Position numbers and translations under genes: made by a program. A stretch of DNA of 64,000 nucleotides from Lampris incognitus (taxonomy: Eukaryota > Chordata > Actinopteri > Lampriformes > Lampridae), in the NCBI RefSeq assembly GCF_029633865.1, contig NC_079214.1:16677936-16741935 (forward strand), written 5' to 3'. Below the pieces are notes generated by a model. It was not told where the DNA came from. It saw only the letters and a program-made list of their open reading frames with translations, and made no database searches. The stretch's first letter is position 1, and each line of letters begins with the position of its first letter. This document shows positions 9,301-18,899 of the stretch, one piece after another.

Positions 9301-10935
9301 ATGCATCTGTAATTAACAAAATTCGTTTAATCTAACTGTTGATCACGAAACATACTCAAGTGGTGGCCGAAAATGGGTTAAAGAGGCCAACCAACCATCT
9401 TTACAAAAATTTACACACTCATTGAAATCTGGGCATTGGAAACATTAGTGGGGTTACCACATTCTTGTTCTCATATGACTATCAGCCCTCAAGTTGGCCT
9501 CTGACAGGGATCAAGGTCACGGGGAGTAACTCCTGATGCAAAATGAGTCATGAGTGATAAAGATCTGTAGTAAAGAGCATATCTGAAATAATACTTCATG
9601 TACCTAAGAGAGATAAGAATACTGATTTCCTATATTACACACACACACACCCACACACACACGCACACACTGTTAAGTGACAGGCAAACCACAGCATGCC
9701 CCAGGGACTATGGGAAGGCTGGCAGGACCCTGAGCAACACCAATGGTCAGGCAGAGTAAAATTGGGCTGATTCATTACCTCATGCACCTGCTACGTCCCT
9801 AAGAATTGTGGGTCAACTCACAATTGACCTCCTTACCTGGCTATTCAAGCCGGACAGTCTTTTCCCAGCTGTCACTGCTGGCCCCCAAACAAATACTGCC
9901 TTCAGGCAGCTGTTTGGGTGTTTTACGCTGAAACTGTGGAACTGGTCCATTCTTTAGGGAGGCACTAGTTTGTTGTGCCTCCCTAAATTTCCCCTCGATT
10001 TCCCCTCAGGGATAAATAAAGTATTCAGATTCGGATTCGGATTCGGATTGATTGAGAAGAAACGAACCCAGCCACTGAGGATGCACAAGCCAGTGCATCC
10101 TTAGTGCCGGTCCCAAGCCCGGACAAATGGGGAGGGTTGCGTCAGGAAGGGCATCCGGCATAAAATCTTTGCCAAATCAAATATGCGGATCATAAATTAC
10201 GGATGATCCGCTGTGGCGACCCCTAACGGGAGAAGCCGAAAGTAGTAGTAGATTGATTGAGAAGAAACCGGTAGCAACTGTGCCAGAGTTGAAACTCCTG
10301 GATTGATATGACCTGTGCCCCCTTCCTCCAGACCAAACCTGTCTCACCCAGTGTACTTCCCCAGAAGCCAAGCAGAGACCTGTCCCCCCCCACCGAACGG
10401 TCGCCCAGTCGAGAAGGAAACTAATTTCAAGTTTTGCCTGTTTCTTAATAAGATATATTTCTTTAGTTTGACATTCAAAGTGTGTCATTGGTTTGCCAAA
10501 ATGCAAGCAGAAAGTCCCCACCCTGTATATAAGTAAACACTACCCTCAAAAGACCATGACACCAAGGACTAAAACACCATCGAAACGTAAAAAAATCATG
10601 CAATTCTTATCATGTTATTGACATACAGTGTGATGACACGTTTCTTGTCAGTTCGGTGTGTTTGTATTTGAGTTTACTTGCCATGGCATTAATTGGGTGC
10701 TGGACAACAATCTGAAATTCACAAAATAATCTAAACTTACAGTGAACATGGCTTGGGCTGGACACGCCATAGCCTACCTCTGAACACATTTTCAATTTGA
10801 ATGTTTCTCATCTACATGAAGTATCAAATGGCCATTTAGGATAAGATTTTTCTCACATTTGGGATTAAACGAAACGAAAATGATCTTACCTTGTAATAAA
10901 GTTGAGAGGAAGCACAGGTGCACCAGCAGCTTCAT
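3165..10935 (-). CDS. Interleukin-1-receptor-family protein, ectodomain (partial gene, 7 exons)
   Basis: Joined minus-strand exons are 10935-10890, 9306-9060, 6099-5943, 5720-5573, 5429-5364, 5265-5142 and 3307-3165. They give 931 coding bases with every intron phase compatible (1, 2, 0, 1, 1, 2, then 1 outward). The product starts with a hydrophobic signal peptide ([15 protein letters not shown]), followed by three Ig domains. Each domain has its Cys pair: LLCPL...YSCTW, LKCPT...YTCTT and VIKCE...YTCQL. There are about eight N-X-S/T glycosylation sites. The spacing and the small linker exon between domains 2 and 3 match the IL-1 receptor family, whose members bind IL-1-type cytokines at the cell surface. 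The transmembrane and TIR exons are not in the window, so a signalling receptor, ST2-like protein or IL1R2-like decoy cannot be separated. Family assignment is firm; the member is not. Confidence 0.82.
3478..5087 (+). mobile_element. Tc1/mariner-type transposon, about 210-bp terminal inverted repeats
   Basis: TA dinucleotides flank the ends (3476-3477 and 5088-5089). The terminal repeats start CAAACCCCAATTCC, run about 210 bp and are nearly identical. The interior holds a broken transposase. It lies in intron 6 of the IL1R-family gene, in the opposite orientation. Confidence 0.88.
3842..4837 (+). pseudogene. Tc1-type transposase, broken
   Basis: Starts at an MGRGSRL-type N-terminus with a helix-turn-helix region ([18 protein letters not shown]). 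The DDE catalytic pieces are recognisable: VLWSDES near 4300, [10 protein letters not shown] near 4570 and [10 protein letters not shown] near 4660. A stop follows residue 57 (near 4015), and two frame changes (near 4020 and 4545) place the pieces in different frames. The family cuts and pastes DNA at TA sites; this copy cannot make a full enzyme. Confidence 0.85.
5142..5265 (-). CDS. IL1R-family exon 6 (first half of Ig domain 3)
   Basis: Acceptor CTTTTTCTAG and donor GAAGA/GTAAGC. It encodes the domain-3 first cysteine (ELVIKCEA) and the conserved Trp (EIYWLKR). The Tc1 element at 3478-5087 ends 54 bp past its donor. Confidence 0.78.
5364..5429 (-). CDS. IL1R-family exon 5 (linker between Ig domains 2 and 3)
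   Basis: A 66-bp phase 1-1 exon between acceptor TGCTGAGCAG and donor ATAG/GTGAGC. It encodes the [21 protein letters not shown] linker and the first strand of domain 3. Confidence 0.75.
5573..5720 (-). CDS. IL1R-family exon 4 (second half of Ig domain 2)
   Basis: Acceptor TTTCTTGCAG and donor GATG/GTGAGA. It carries the conserved [14 protein letters not shown] core (second cysteine) and an NLT glycosylation site, the best match to the family in this gene. Confidence 0.82.
5943..6099 (-). CDS. IL1R-family exon 3 (first half of Ig domain 2)
   Basis: Acceptor CTTAACAG precedes 6099 and donor AAAAG/GTATTG follows 5943. The frame carried over from exon 2 stays open throughout and contains the domain-2 first cysteine (LQLKCPTH) and several N-glycosylation sites. 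It leaves in phase 0, as exon 4 requires. Confidence 0.78.
6565..8960 (-). mobile_element. Degenerate DIRS-like retroelement fragment
   Basis: The minus-strand pieces at 8608-8204 and 8178-7888 match the DIRS-type reverse transcriptase start, including a [15 protein letters not shown] linker, [24 protein letters not shown] and a following strand. A further degraded stretch lies at 7828-7397. At the left end are two inverted arms, 6565-6602 and 6822-6857, containing CAAAGGTTATG and its complement, as expected of DIRS termini. Frameshifts and stops are many. The right limit is approximate. It sits in IL1R intron 2. Confidence 0.6.
7888..8608 (-). pseudogene. DIRS-type reverse transcriptase fragment
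   Basis: Two open segments (8608-8204 and 8178-7888), separated by a frame change, cover the N-terminal part of the polymerase domain up to the first catalytic Asp motif (AIDLKDAF). The YLDD-containing part is not recognisable. Confidence 0.6.
9060..9306 (-). CDS. IL1R-family exon 2 (Ig domain 1)
   Basis: Acceptor TTAATTACAG lies upstream of 9306 and donor TTG/GTGAGT at 9060. It encodes roughly residues 16-98, with the domain-1 cysteines in LLCPLRQ and GNYSCTW. It enters in phase 1 and leaves in phase 2. Confidence 0.82.
9639..9670. repeat. CA microsatellite
   Basis: An interrupted (CA)n tract inside IL1R intron 1. Confidence 0.85.
9700..10050 (+). repeat. Non-LTR retrotransposon 3' fragment with 6-bp tail repeat
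   Basis: The sequence ends GATAAATAAAGTATTCAGATT, then GGATTC-type repeats (about 10031-10050). A short tandem tail after an AATAAA-like end is typical of CR1/L2/Rex-type LINE 3' ends. No ORF is preserved. Confidence 0.5.
10070..10255 (+). mobile_element. Short RTE-derived composite (5' end joined to 3' end)
   Basis: The first about 120 bp match the region just upstream of the RTE coding sequence at 60.3-60.4 kb (GGGAGGGTTGCGTCAGGAAG, GGGCATCCGGCATAAAA). This runs directly into the RTE-type 3' end GATCCGCTGTGGCGACCCCT with a GTAGTAGTAG tail. It therefore looks like an internally deleted, non-autonomous derivative. Confidence 0.6.
10890..10935 (-). CDS. IL1R-family exon 1 (signal peptide)
   Basis: The minus-strand ATG at 10935-10933 opens 15 codons, basic then hydrophobic, ending in G before GTAAGA (phase 1). 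The phase fits exon 2. The exon is too short to be called as a long ORF. Confidence 0.75.
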
Positions 10936-11530
10936 GATGGACTTGTTAAAATCAAGGCTCTTGGAAGGAAAATTGAATGTCCTTCGTCAACATGCATTTA
11001 GAATTTCCCTTTGTTGAGAACCGCCCCTTAAATTTCATAACCACCCACTTCTGTCAGGAGGTGCTTCTTTGAATTTCAATGGAACCCCCCCCCCACACCC
11101 ACACACCCACATGCACACACACAAACATTTGTACAGAGGCAGGAACTTGAGTATTTGAAATGTATTCATTGCCATCATGCCATCATTTAAACAATGAAAA
11201 GCTGAGAAAAGAAAGTGAAAGGACGGTGTCAGGTCCAGGAAGGGCAATGTAAATAAATTCATGGAAAATGATATTTATTGGCTCCCTCTCAAACAGTCCG
11301 GTAAGGCTGGGGGTAGTCACCATATTTGTGCCAGGAAGTTTTTCCAAGGTGGACTAGTGCCATACACATTTTTATATACCTTTACGGCAACTGAAGAAGC
11401 ATGCACAATTCAATTAATCAAAACAATAGTTGATGTAATTATACTTATTAATTACAGAATTCTATTAATTGAGTATTTTGATAGTTATTGATAGCCTAGT
11501 CAATATCCTTTAATGTAATTAAGTTAAATT
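10936..11530. promoter_or_regulatory. Upstream region of the IL1R-family gene
   Basis: No TATA box is placed. A GGGAAATTCT sequence on the minus strand (11009-11000), about 65 bp before the ATG, resembles an NF-kB site, which would suit an immune receptor but is weak evidence alone. A C-run and CA-rich tract lie at 11086-11122. Confidence 0.25.
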
Positions 11531-11536
11531 GCCTAT

Positions 11537-11539
<3 letters not shown>

Positions 11540-11586
<47 letters not shown>
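11540..11586. repeat. (AT)n microsatellite
   Basis: About 23 perfect AT units. Confidence 0.9.
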
Positions 11587-11589
<3 letters not shown>

Positions 11590-12252
11590 AGTAACAATGT
11601 TTAAGGATCAAAATAAAGAGGAAAAAATTTACAGAGTAAAAAAAACTGTATCCATAGTAGCTGAGAGTAAGAGACAGACACTCCCAAGGGAAAAACAAAT
11701 AATAGTGGACTGAACCCCCTCCCCCCCAATAAAACAAAACTGTACATTGTATAAGCAACCATCAATTTCTACTAACCTCCAAAGCTGGCTTGCTCCAGGT
11801 CTGATGTTACCGGGTGTGGAGGGGTGCGGGAGGGGGGAGAGCCCTTCTTTTAAGGTAGTCCCTTACGGACACAGCTATGCCTGACCATGCCTGCACAGTG
11901 GCAGGCTTGGCTCTATTGAGTCATGCTGTTGTGCACTCAAGAGACACTATGCTCTGGTAGGACGCCATCCAGCACTGAATTAAAGGAAGTTTGGGATTAA
12001 ACCACAGTGTCAGCATGGTCTTTTTTGCTGCAGGCCTGCCATCATTAGTCTTCGCTGATTTAAACTGAGAGACAGAGACGAATCATCATTGCTCAGACAA
12101 AGGCAGGGATCAGGCAATATTGTTGATCCTAATAACTCTGACAACAGTGACACAACCTGTGCCCAAAAATCTCTGATCAGTGAGCAGTCTCAAAACTTAT
12201 GCATTGTTGTGCCCAGCAACTGAGCCTGGCAGTGAGTACAGTTAAGACTGGT
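11587..12252. other. Intergenic, nothing recognised
   Basis: No exon, RNA gene or transposon similarity seen. Confidence 0.4.
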
Positions 12253-12267
12253 AATTAGTTTCATTTT

Positions 12268-12644
12268 TTTTTCTACATTTATTTCTGATTTTTCCCTTTT
12301 TTCTCCCAATTTAGTGGCCAATCGATCCCTATTTTAATTCAAACACCCACCCTCGTACTGCATCTCTCCGGCCGGCAGTCTCGAAGGAGACCGCCTCCCC
12401 ACTTTCGTGACAAGGCGACTCCAGGCCGAACCACTGTTTTTTCCGACACACACAGAGACGCATTCACGTGACGAACACAAGTCGACTCCGTCCCCCTCCC
12501 GAAGACAGCGTTGCCAATGATTGCTGCTTCATCGAGTCCTGCCATAGTCGGATCTGACGAGACCGGGGCGCGAACCCCAGTCTCCAGTGGGCAACTGCAT
12601 CAACACAAAGCCGATGCTTAGACTACTACACCACCGCGGACTGC
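12268..12644 (-). mobile_element. tRNA-derived SINE (family 2) with target duplication
   Basis: The minus strand starts with a tRNA-like head: an A-box-like TGGTGTAGTAGTCTAAGC, then the B-box GGGGTTCGCGCCC. A unique body follows and it ends in an A-rich AGAAAAAAGGGAAAAA tail. It is bounded by an exact 15-bp duplication, AATTAGTTTCATTTT, at 12253-12267 and 12645-12659. Confidence 0.85.
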
Positions 12645-12659
12645 AATTAGTTTCATTTT

Positions 12660-13330
12660 AAGATATTTGGGAATCATCCAATAGTGTATAAGCTGATGCG
12701 CAAGAGTTTTAGAGGTACTGCTTACGTTAGACTATATCGTTTCCCAATTTGGTTCAATACCGACAATGCGGAGTTCCCTGGCCCACACCCCTTCAACTGC
12801 CAGTGTCTTAATAGATGGATCAAGCAGAGAGTTATATATATATATGCATCACTGTCCCCCGAGAACCCCGCCCAGGACCGATCCAGCCCTCCATAGGGTG
12901 CTCCGGCAAAGGCCCATTCCAAGGCACCTCATATGTTTTCACTGCAGATCTCAGTCTCAAGTAAAAAAAGAAAGAGGTGCCCGGTAAATCGGATTCCTCC
13001 CTAACATCTTGGAATAAACAGAGTCCAGCATTGTTAAATATATCACTGAAAGTCAGAAACACCTTTTTGTGACCATGAGGGAAATGTAAAAGGCTGCCCA
13101 CCTGAGTGAAGGTGATAGTTATTCCATAATGGAGAGGTGTGATGAAATAAATCTATTTTGCCCATCATCAGTTCCACTTTTTTCCATACATCAATAGAAT
13201 TGGTTACAATGCTCCCGTATCATAGATGAATGGTTTTGCGCCCCCTACGTGTATATAATAAGTCTTCCAGACGGTGTGGCTTCACGCGTGTTGCCTCCAT
13301 AGCCCACCAAGGGACCTCAGATTCCTGGTT
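12660..13330. other. Intergenic, nothing recognised
   Basis: Short open frames only, with no splice or domain support. Confidence 0.4.
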
Positions 13331-13475
13331 TCTCCAAACATCCATCCATTATCTGAACCGCTTATCCTGCTCTCAGGGTCGCTGGAGCCTATCCCAGCAG
13401 TCATTGGGCGGCAGGTGGGGAGACACCCTGGACAGGCCGCCAGGCCATCACAGGGCCGACCCCCCCCCTCCCCAC
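13331..13475 (+). repeat. Common fish LINE-like repeat fragment
   Basis: CATCCATCCATTATCTGAAC, followed by the GGAGCCTATCCCAGC and GGACAGGCCGCCA blocks, is a widespread fish repeat, recognised from general knowledge. A short related piece occurs at 15186-15228. Confidence 0.55.
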
Positions 13476-14309
13476 ACACACACACCCATTCATTCCTAGG
13501 GACAATTTAGTACGGCCATTGACAAGGTAAGTCATTGAGTAAGGCATACTCTTATGTGTAAAAAAAAAGTTTATAAATGAGATTTTATAGATTGAGCATC
13601 AGACAGGGGGCAGGATATTATAAGTAGAAACTTCCTCCTGCTCCTTTTCGAACATGTAACGTTTGTTTGTTGCTGTGTTTAAAATAACTACATTTGCTTC
13701 CTATGTTTGAAATAAATACCTACCTACCTACCTGAAGGAATAGGCTTTAACTCTGCCATTGCGAATGCGCCAGAGAGCCACTAAGCTGAACCCAACCAGG
13801 AAGGATCTCAGCGCTGCTGAGGAGGAGGGGGAGGAGGAGGAGCTGCGTTGGGTGCCCCTGTAGAGCCGTCAAGCTGCGGGGAGACAATGCAAGGAGGGCA
13901 CCGATAACGTAACGCACTGATGGAGGGGCAAAAAGTTCTCATCCAAAACATTAGGTGGGTAGATGCACCCTAATACAAGTTTGGTATCATTAACAGAGAG
14001 CAGCACAGACAAGTCAACCATCATTGTCATGACCATTCTCCATGACCGCAAGCTGTGATTTCCTTCCCGCTATAATCAGGACACCTCTTAGCTCTAGTTG
14101 ACGCGCGTGAACGAGCTGTAATTTTGTAGCGCTTGTTCTGGAACCGCGGCACGTCCTCCGCCCTCAGGCGTGTCTGCATGATAAACCAGAGCGCTAGAAA
14201 CACGTTTGCGGTGTAAACACTCCGGGCAACGTGTGCTCTTAATGGGCGAGTCCAGACCTCGAACTTTCCAGCTGTTGGCCATTTAAGTGGTGGTGTAGCA
14301 AAATAACGC
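13476..14309. other. Intergenic, nothing recognised
   Basis: It includes a CA-rich run at 13470-13487 and a GGA-rich stretch at 13820-13842. No gene evidence. Confidence 0.4.
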
Positions 14310-14317
14310 GTAAACAG

Positions 14318-14507
14318 GGCGCCCGGGCAACGTGGCGGTCTATTCCGTTGCCTACCAACACGGGGGTCGGTAGTTTGAATCCCCGTGTTACCTCCGGCTT
14401 GGTCGGGCGTCTCTACAGACACAGCTGGCCGTGCCTGCCGCAGGGGAAGCCGCATATGAAGTGTAGGGTAATTGGCCAATTACAATTGGGGAAGAAAAAC
14501 AAAACAT
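14318..14507 (+). mobile_element. SINE family 1, short form
   Basis: The head (GTCTATTCCGTTGCCTACCA, B-box-like TTTGAATCC) is joined directly to the tail (GGGTAATTGGCC...CAATTGGGGAAG), missing about 240 bp of the long form's body. It is flanked by GTAAACAG at 14310-14317 and 14508-14515. Confidence 0.8.
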
Positions 14508-14515
14508 GTAAACAG

Positions 14516-14914
14516 TCCACTTTATATGAGTAGGAAAGAAAAGACGTAAACTGAGAATATGACTCTTAATAGCTAATGGCCGCACAGTACATTTAACATA
14601 GACAAACGGAGAGTTTAACAGCAGAGCTATATACAAACGGGCAAGCCGCCAGGTCCTTGTGACGCTTACGGTTTCATGGAACAAGCACTGCGTCATCCGG
14701 ATGGCGCGCGTACTGCAAAGCCACGCCTGACAACCCCTCCCATGTCTCACGACGTTCAACAAACAATAGAAAACAAACAGAAGAAGAAACCCCCCCCCCC
14801 ACAGAAGAGCTGCTGAAAATGGCACAATACACACAAAGTACACAAAGAGCTTCGGTACTGTGGGCTATTCAGTCCATGATGTAAAACACACAACAGAACA
14901 TCATAAATATCAAC
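14516..14914. other. Intergenic, nothing recognised
   Basis: A C-run lies at 14790-14800. No coding evidence on either strand. Confidence 0.35.
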
Positions 14915-15378
14915 TGTCGTGGCAAATATTTAATTCCACTCTGACATTAAATGAGGAGCGAGACAAAAATCTTACAGTATTGTCACACGATATGTTCAAT
15001 GAACAGAGCTCAGACGCCGGTGCTCCGTACAGTACAATACTACAGTACAGTCTCTTATAGGGCAGTTGTCTGTTCTCCCCCTCCTTATCTCATATCTTCC
15101 AGCTCTCATCCCACCAAGGCCATTTCTCAGAATAGTGCGTACAGACTTGCTACACTCCGAGTCTCCCACACATTCTTCTGCTATCATCCATTATCCGAAC
15201 TGCCCATCCTGCTCTCAGGGTTGCGGGGCCAGAAGATGCTCTATAAGATCACCTTTTTTCTGTTACACAGCGACTTCAAGCATCCATCTAATAATGTAAA
15301 ATAAAGTTAAACATGGTCTAGGTCATACATGGTGAAAGATTAAAAGTAAGCAAACATCAAATATGAATTGTCCTCACA
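14915..15378 (-). repeat. 3' LTR of the endogenous retrovirus
   Basis: Begins TGTGAGGAC and ends CGACA on the minus strand. It aligns with 20194-20641, with several indels and substitutions, including a 15186-15228 segment that resembles the repeat at 13331. Confidence 0.85.
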
Positions 15379-15395
15379 ATCCCTCCTCTTTTGAT
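15379..15395 (-). promoter_or_regulatory. Polypurine tract of the endogenous retrovirus
   Basis: On the minus strand AAAAGAGGAGGGAT abuts the TGTGAGG start of the 3' LTR, the position used for plus-strand priming in retroviruses. Confidence 0.7.
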
Positions 15396-15716
15396 TACTT
15401 TTAATCACTAACAAGTCGCCTGGATAAAGCATCAAAAGAAAGCATAACAATGGATCTATCTCTTGAGGAACATCTTTACCTCACACAGAATGACTGTGAG
15501 GCCTGTCTGTCAGCTGTGGGTCAACTGAAATGCATCAGATTTACATCAAAACACTCCATGTAAACTCAGCAGTCAGACAGAAGTCACAATTATCCCATGT
15601 CCTCTTGAGCCAAACATCTCATCCTACTCCTGACTAGGAAAAGACCAGTGTTGACATTTGGGAAAAACTTATGTGGATGCTCCAAATTCATCTACAACAC
15701 AACCTAGTCCCCAGTA

Positions 15717-16290
15717 TGTTATGTTCCCCGTTAAAAGGTCCAGGGGATGAGGGGAAGTAACAAAGAAAATAAAAAAGTGTCCCCGGAGAATAAGAAAGGT
15801 GGGAGACGGAACCAGGTGTAAAAACAAACAGATTTATTAACAAAACCTAACCCTAAGTCAATATATACACACAAAAGGCAACTAAAAACGCTGGCTCTCA
15901 ACTAACCAGGCTTGGATAACAAACAAACTCCGATCAAACCAAAAAAGAAACAATAACAAGTTTCACGCTCTGTCTCAAGGAGTAATGGGTATCGACACAA
16001 GAGCTCGCTCTCTGGTTGACAACAATGGCCCACTGGCCGTCTTCTCACTCACTCACTCTCTCACTCACACTCACTCACTCACACTCACTCACACTCACTC
16101 ACACTCACACACACTCACACACACTCTGGCTGCCAACAATGGCCCACTGGCACTGTTGGGCGTCTCTCTCCAAGGCTTATACCCAGCTGATGAGGACTGG
16201 AATCACCTGGGCTCAGTCAGCAGCTCCACAGGAGATGGGGCATTACCCGGAGAGGGAAAATTACAGACACACGGCACTAGGGCCGTAACA
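15717..16290 (-). mobile_element. Solo LTR nested in the retrovirus
   Basis: The minus strand reads TGTTACGGCC... to ...GGGAACATAACA (TG...CA ends). A GGGTATAAGCC TATA-like box lies about 100 bp in, and AATAAA is near 15837. Together these read as U3-R-U5. The interior carries a CACT/CACA microsatellite (16046-16127). It is unlike the host provirus LTRs, so it is a different family. No internal region remains. Confidence 0.6.
16046..16127. repeat. CACT/CACA microsatellite
   Basis: Mixed CTCA, CACT and CACA units inside the solo LTR. Confidence 0.85.
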
Positions 16291-16593
16291 GTAACGTTGA
16301 ACAATGAATAAATGATGAAACAATAAATGAGAGATATATTCATAACACACACACATGTAGACTGGTTACAAATGAACTAACTAAGCATCAACATAAGGAA
16401 AGGAAAAGAAACCAATAACTTCAAATAAAGGTAAGGGTCTTGGGGAACGACTCTATTAAATGAAGTGACTGTAGACACTTGCTATAAGTCCTCATTATCA
16501 TCATGATCACATGGTGGAACACAGGGATCAGGAAAATGTTGAACTTGTACAGCATTAAGTACAGTCTTAATACAATATTTACGGATCACACAA

Positions 16594-17029
16594 TCATACA
16601 AGCAATGATGAAAACAATGACAAAAAAAATACAAAACAAAACAGAAGAATACCCACAATCAGTGTGCGAATGAATGAGGCCGAACATTCCCGACAACGGA
16701 TCCCGCCCATGAACAGTATGTGAATATCTTTTACCCCTTGTTCAGTATCATGTTTCAATCCTGATATTTCAGCATCATTGCTAGTAACACATGTACAGCA
16801 TTCAGTGGAGATCGCCTTACATACACCTCCCTGTGAGGCTAACAAGATCCAACACCATCCTATTTTCAGTTGCTACGCGTCCAGCATCATCTAAGCATCT
16901 CGCCATTGCCGTGACGGCAGCTGTAGAGATGTTCATGTGACGTTCTAACACAGTAGAGAGGGACTCGATCTCTCCCTGAGCTGCATATATACCATACGAG
17001 GAAACAGCTATACTATGCCTGATCACCAC
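16594..17029 (-). pseudogene. Retroviral envelope, transmembrane subunit remnant
   Basis: Two overlapping minus-strand segments in different frames (17029-16817 and 16845-16594) cover a heptad-type region, then a GGVC...ECC cysteine motif (the CX6CC pattern of gammaretrovirus-type transmembrane subunits), and a hydrophobic membrane span. A frame change near 16830 breaks the reading. The surface subunit upstream is not readable. The intact protein would mediate membrane fusion; this copy cannot. Confidence 0.8.
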
Positions 17030-17660
17030 ACATCAGATAGCTCTTCTCAGGCAATACCGGTTGCTTACTGAATGTTATCTTTACTATCTTATTACAACGA
17101 GTAGTGTCTGCAGTAATTTCATAACTGGGGTCCTGTACACACAAAGAAATGTCAGGCGGGGCCTGCACACGCAGAACAGGCCAAGTGAATGAACAGTTGC
17201 AAGCCGACGCCTAGTGGAGAATATAGGCCGAGAGCAAGTCTACACAGTGAAACCTAAAAAGGCCAACTGTATTTGCAAATTCCATGGGGCTGAATACAGC
17301 CCAGCTACAATACGATAGGTGTATTCTGATTCAGTCACACACTCTCAGAAACTGAAGTACAGAAGAGGTACACTTCTGTGCTCATGGGTACATTACAGCA
17401 ACAGAGGTGCAATATTGTACTTTGAAGGATCACATGTGCATCTTTCCATAAGCTGAAAGGTAACAAAGGTACTTAAAAGACAATGAGGTACAATTACATG
17501 GGTACATTGTTGTACTTATTTGTACCCACTTAAGTACACAGTGGTGCTTGTGTTTCTTAGTGTGCAGGCTTACATTCCATATCGTTATTGTAGCCGACAA
17601 TGGTGTGATATATAATTATTTTACTGCTACACCTAATGCTCCGACAGTATTAATATAGCT
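17030..17660 (-). other. Degraded retroviral interior
   Basis: This lies between the env and protease remnants. No reverse transcriptase or integrase motif was recognised, so most of pol appears deleted. Confidence 0.45.
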
Positions 17661-17663
17661 ACC

Positions 17664-17760
17664 ACTCAATTTCAGGGGGCACTTGAAATTCATTTTGTTT
17701 TATTACTGAAACCTTAGCTCTGGAGTCAACCAAAACGTAATTAGTTTTGTTGTTGTTGTT
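17664..17760 (-). pseudogene. Retroviral protease remnant
   Basis: A minus-strand frame reads a LVDSRAKVSVI segment, matching the active-site region of retroviral aspartic proteases, but with the usual DSGA motif changed to DSRA. It is short and isolated from any RT. Confidence 0.5.
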
Positions 17761-17880
17761 CTTTTTAGTGCCATTTCTAAAATCATCTCAGGTAAATTCT
17801 CAGTTGTGCTCACCTTTGTCATGTTGAATACGCTTTGGCTGTCACGTGTTAATGTATGTGTGTGTGGTGTCGGGGTGCAT

Positions 17881-18331
17881 TCACCAGACTCTGGACTCTC
17901 CCCCGTCCCCGCCGCCAGTCACGCTCCATCTTCGGTGTACACACCGCATGTGCCCTGTGGGTCCAGGTCTCTTTCTTGGTTCGGTACAGTCTTTTGCCCA
18001 ATGATCAGGGGCTCCACAGTTCCAACAACCCTTGTCTAGAGGGCCTGCATTACGGGGTCCTCTACTTGGAGCTCGGCCTCTGATCCAAGGGGGACCGCCG
18101 CGCCCTCTGCTGCTCCCTCTGTCCCTGCCGGGGCTCTGCTGAGTCTGGAACTGTGCCAGCTGCGCCATTTGAAGCTCGCCAGTCAGCCGAGCTTTGGTTC
18201 CTTGTGCTTTTGTCACTGAGGGTTTCATGTTGTTTCAACATGGAAGGCATGCTCTTAAACGGCAGCCGGACATTCATCCGTACTTCATAACTCGTGAAAA
18301 CGATGGACCAGTTACGATTAAGAAACAGCAT
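17881..18331 (-). pseudogene. Retroviral gag, nucleocapsid region
   Basis: The minus-strand open segment 18228-17881 has a Gly/Arg/Pro-rich stretch and one CCHC zinc knuckle, CWNCGAPDHWAKDC, as in gammaretrovirus-type nucleocapsids. The knuckle packages RNA in intact viruses. Upstream gag continues past the SINE at 18437-18884 (degraded capsid, about 18900-19250). Confidence 0.75.
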
Positions 18332-18436
18332 ATCGTGTGTTTAAACTCGATTTAAATTTCTTCTTTTTTTTTAATTTGGCAAGTGTGTTTCCATTGTAAT
18401 TTCTCGCATTTCTTTTTATTGAATAAAAAGTTTATC

Positions 18437-18884
18437 CATCTCGGGTGTCCAGGTAGCATAGCAGTCTATTCCGTTGCCTACCAACACTGAGACGGCGGGT
18501 TCGAATCCCTGTGTTGGATCTGGCTTGGTTGCGCGTCCCTACAGATACAACTGGCCGTGTCTGCGAGTGGGAGGCCGGATGTGGGTGTGTGTCCTGGCCG
18601 CTGCACTAGCGCCTCCTCTGGTCGGTCGAGGTGTCTGTTCTGGGGGGGGGGGACTGAGGGGAATAGCGTGATCCTCTGACATGCCACATCTCCCTGGCGA
18701 AACTCCTCACGGTCAGGTGAAAAGAAGCGGCTGGCGACTCCACATGTATCGGAGGAGGCATGTGGTAGTCTGCAGCCCTCCCCGGATTGGCAGAGGGGGT
18801 GGAGCAGCAACTGGGATGACTCGGAAGAGTGGGGTAATTGGGCAAGAACAATTGGGGAGAAAAAGGGGGGAAAATCCCCCCCCC
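18437..18884 (+). mobile_element. SINE family 1, long form, inserted in the retrovirus gag
   Basis: The tRNA-like head (GGTTCGAATCC B-box), about 240-bp body (CACTAGCGCCTCCTCTGGTC, CTCCACATGTATCGGAGGAG) and tail (GGGGTAATTGGGC...AATTGGGGAG) are all present. The exact 11-bp duplication AAAAGTTTATC at 18426-18436 and 18885-18895 shows it inserted after the provirus. Confidence 0.88.
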
Positions 18885-18899
18885 AAAAGTTTATCTACG

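Noticed and set aside
16016..16311. His/Ser/Leu-rich open frames
   Set aside because: They come from the CACT/CACA microsatellite inside a solo LTR.
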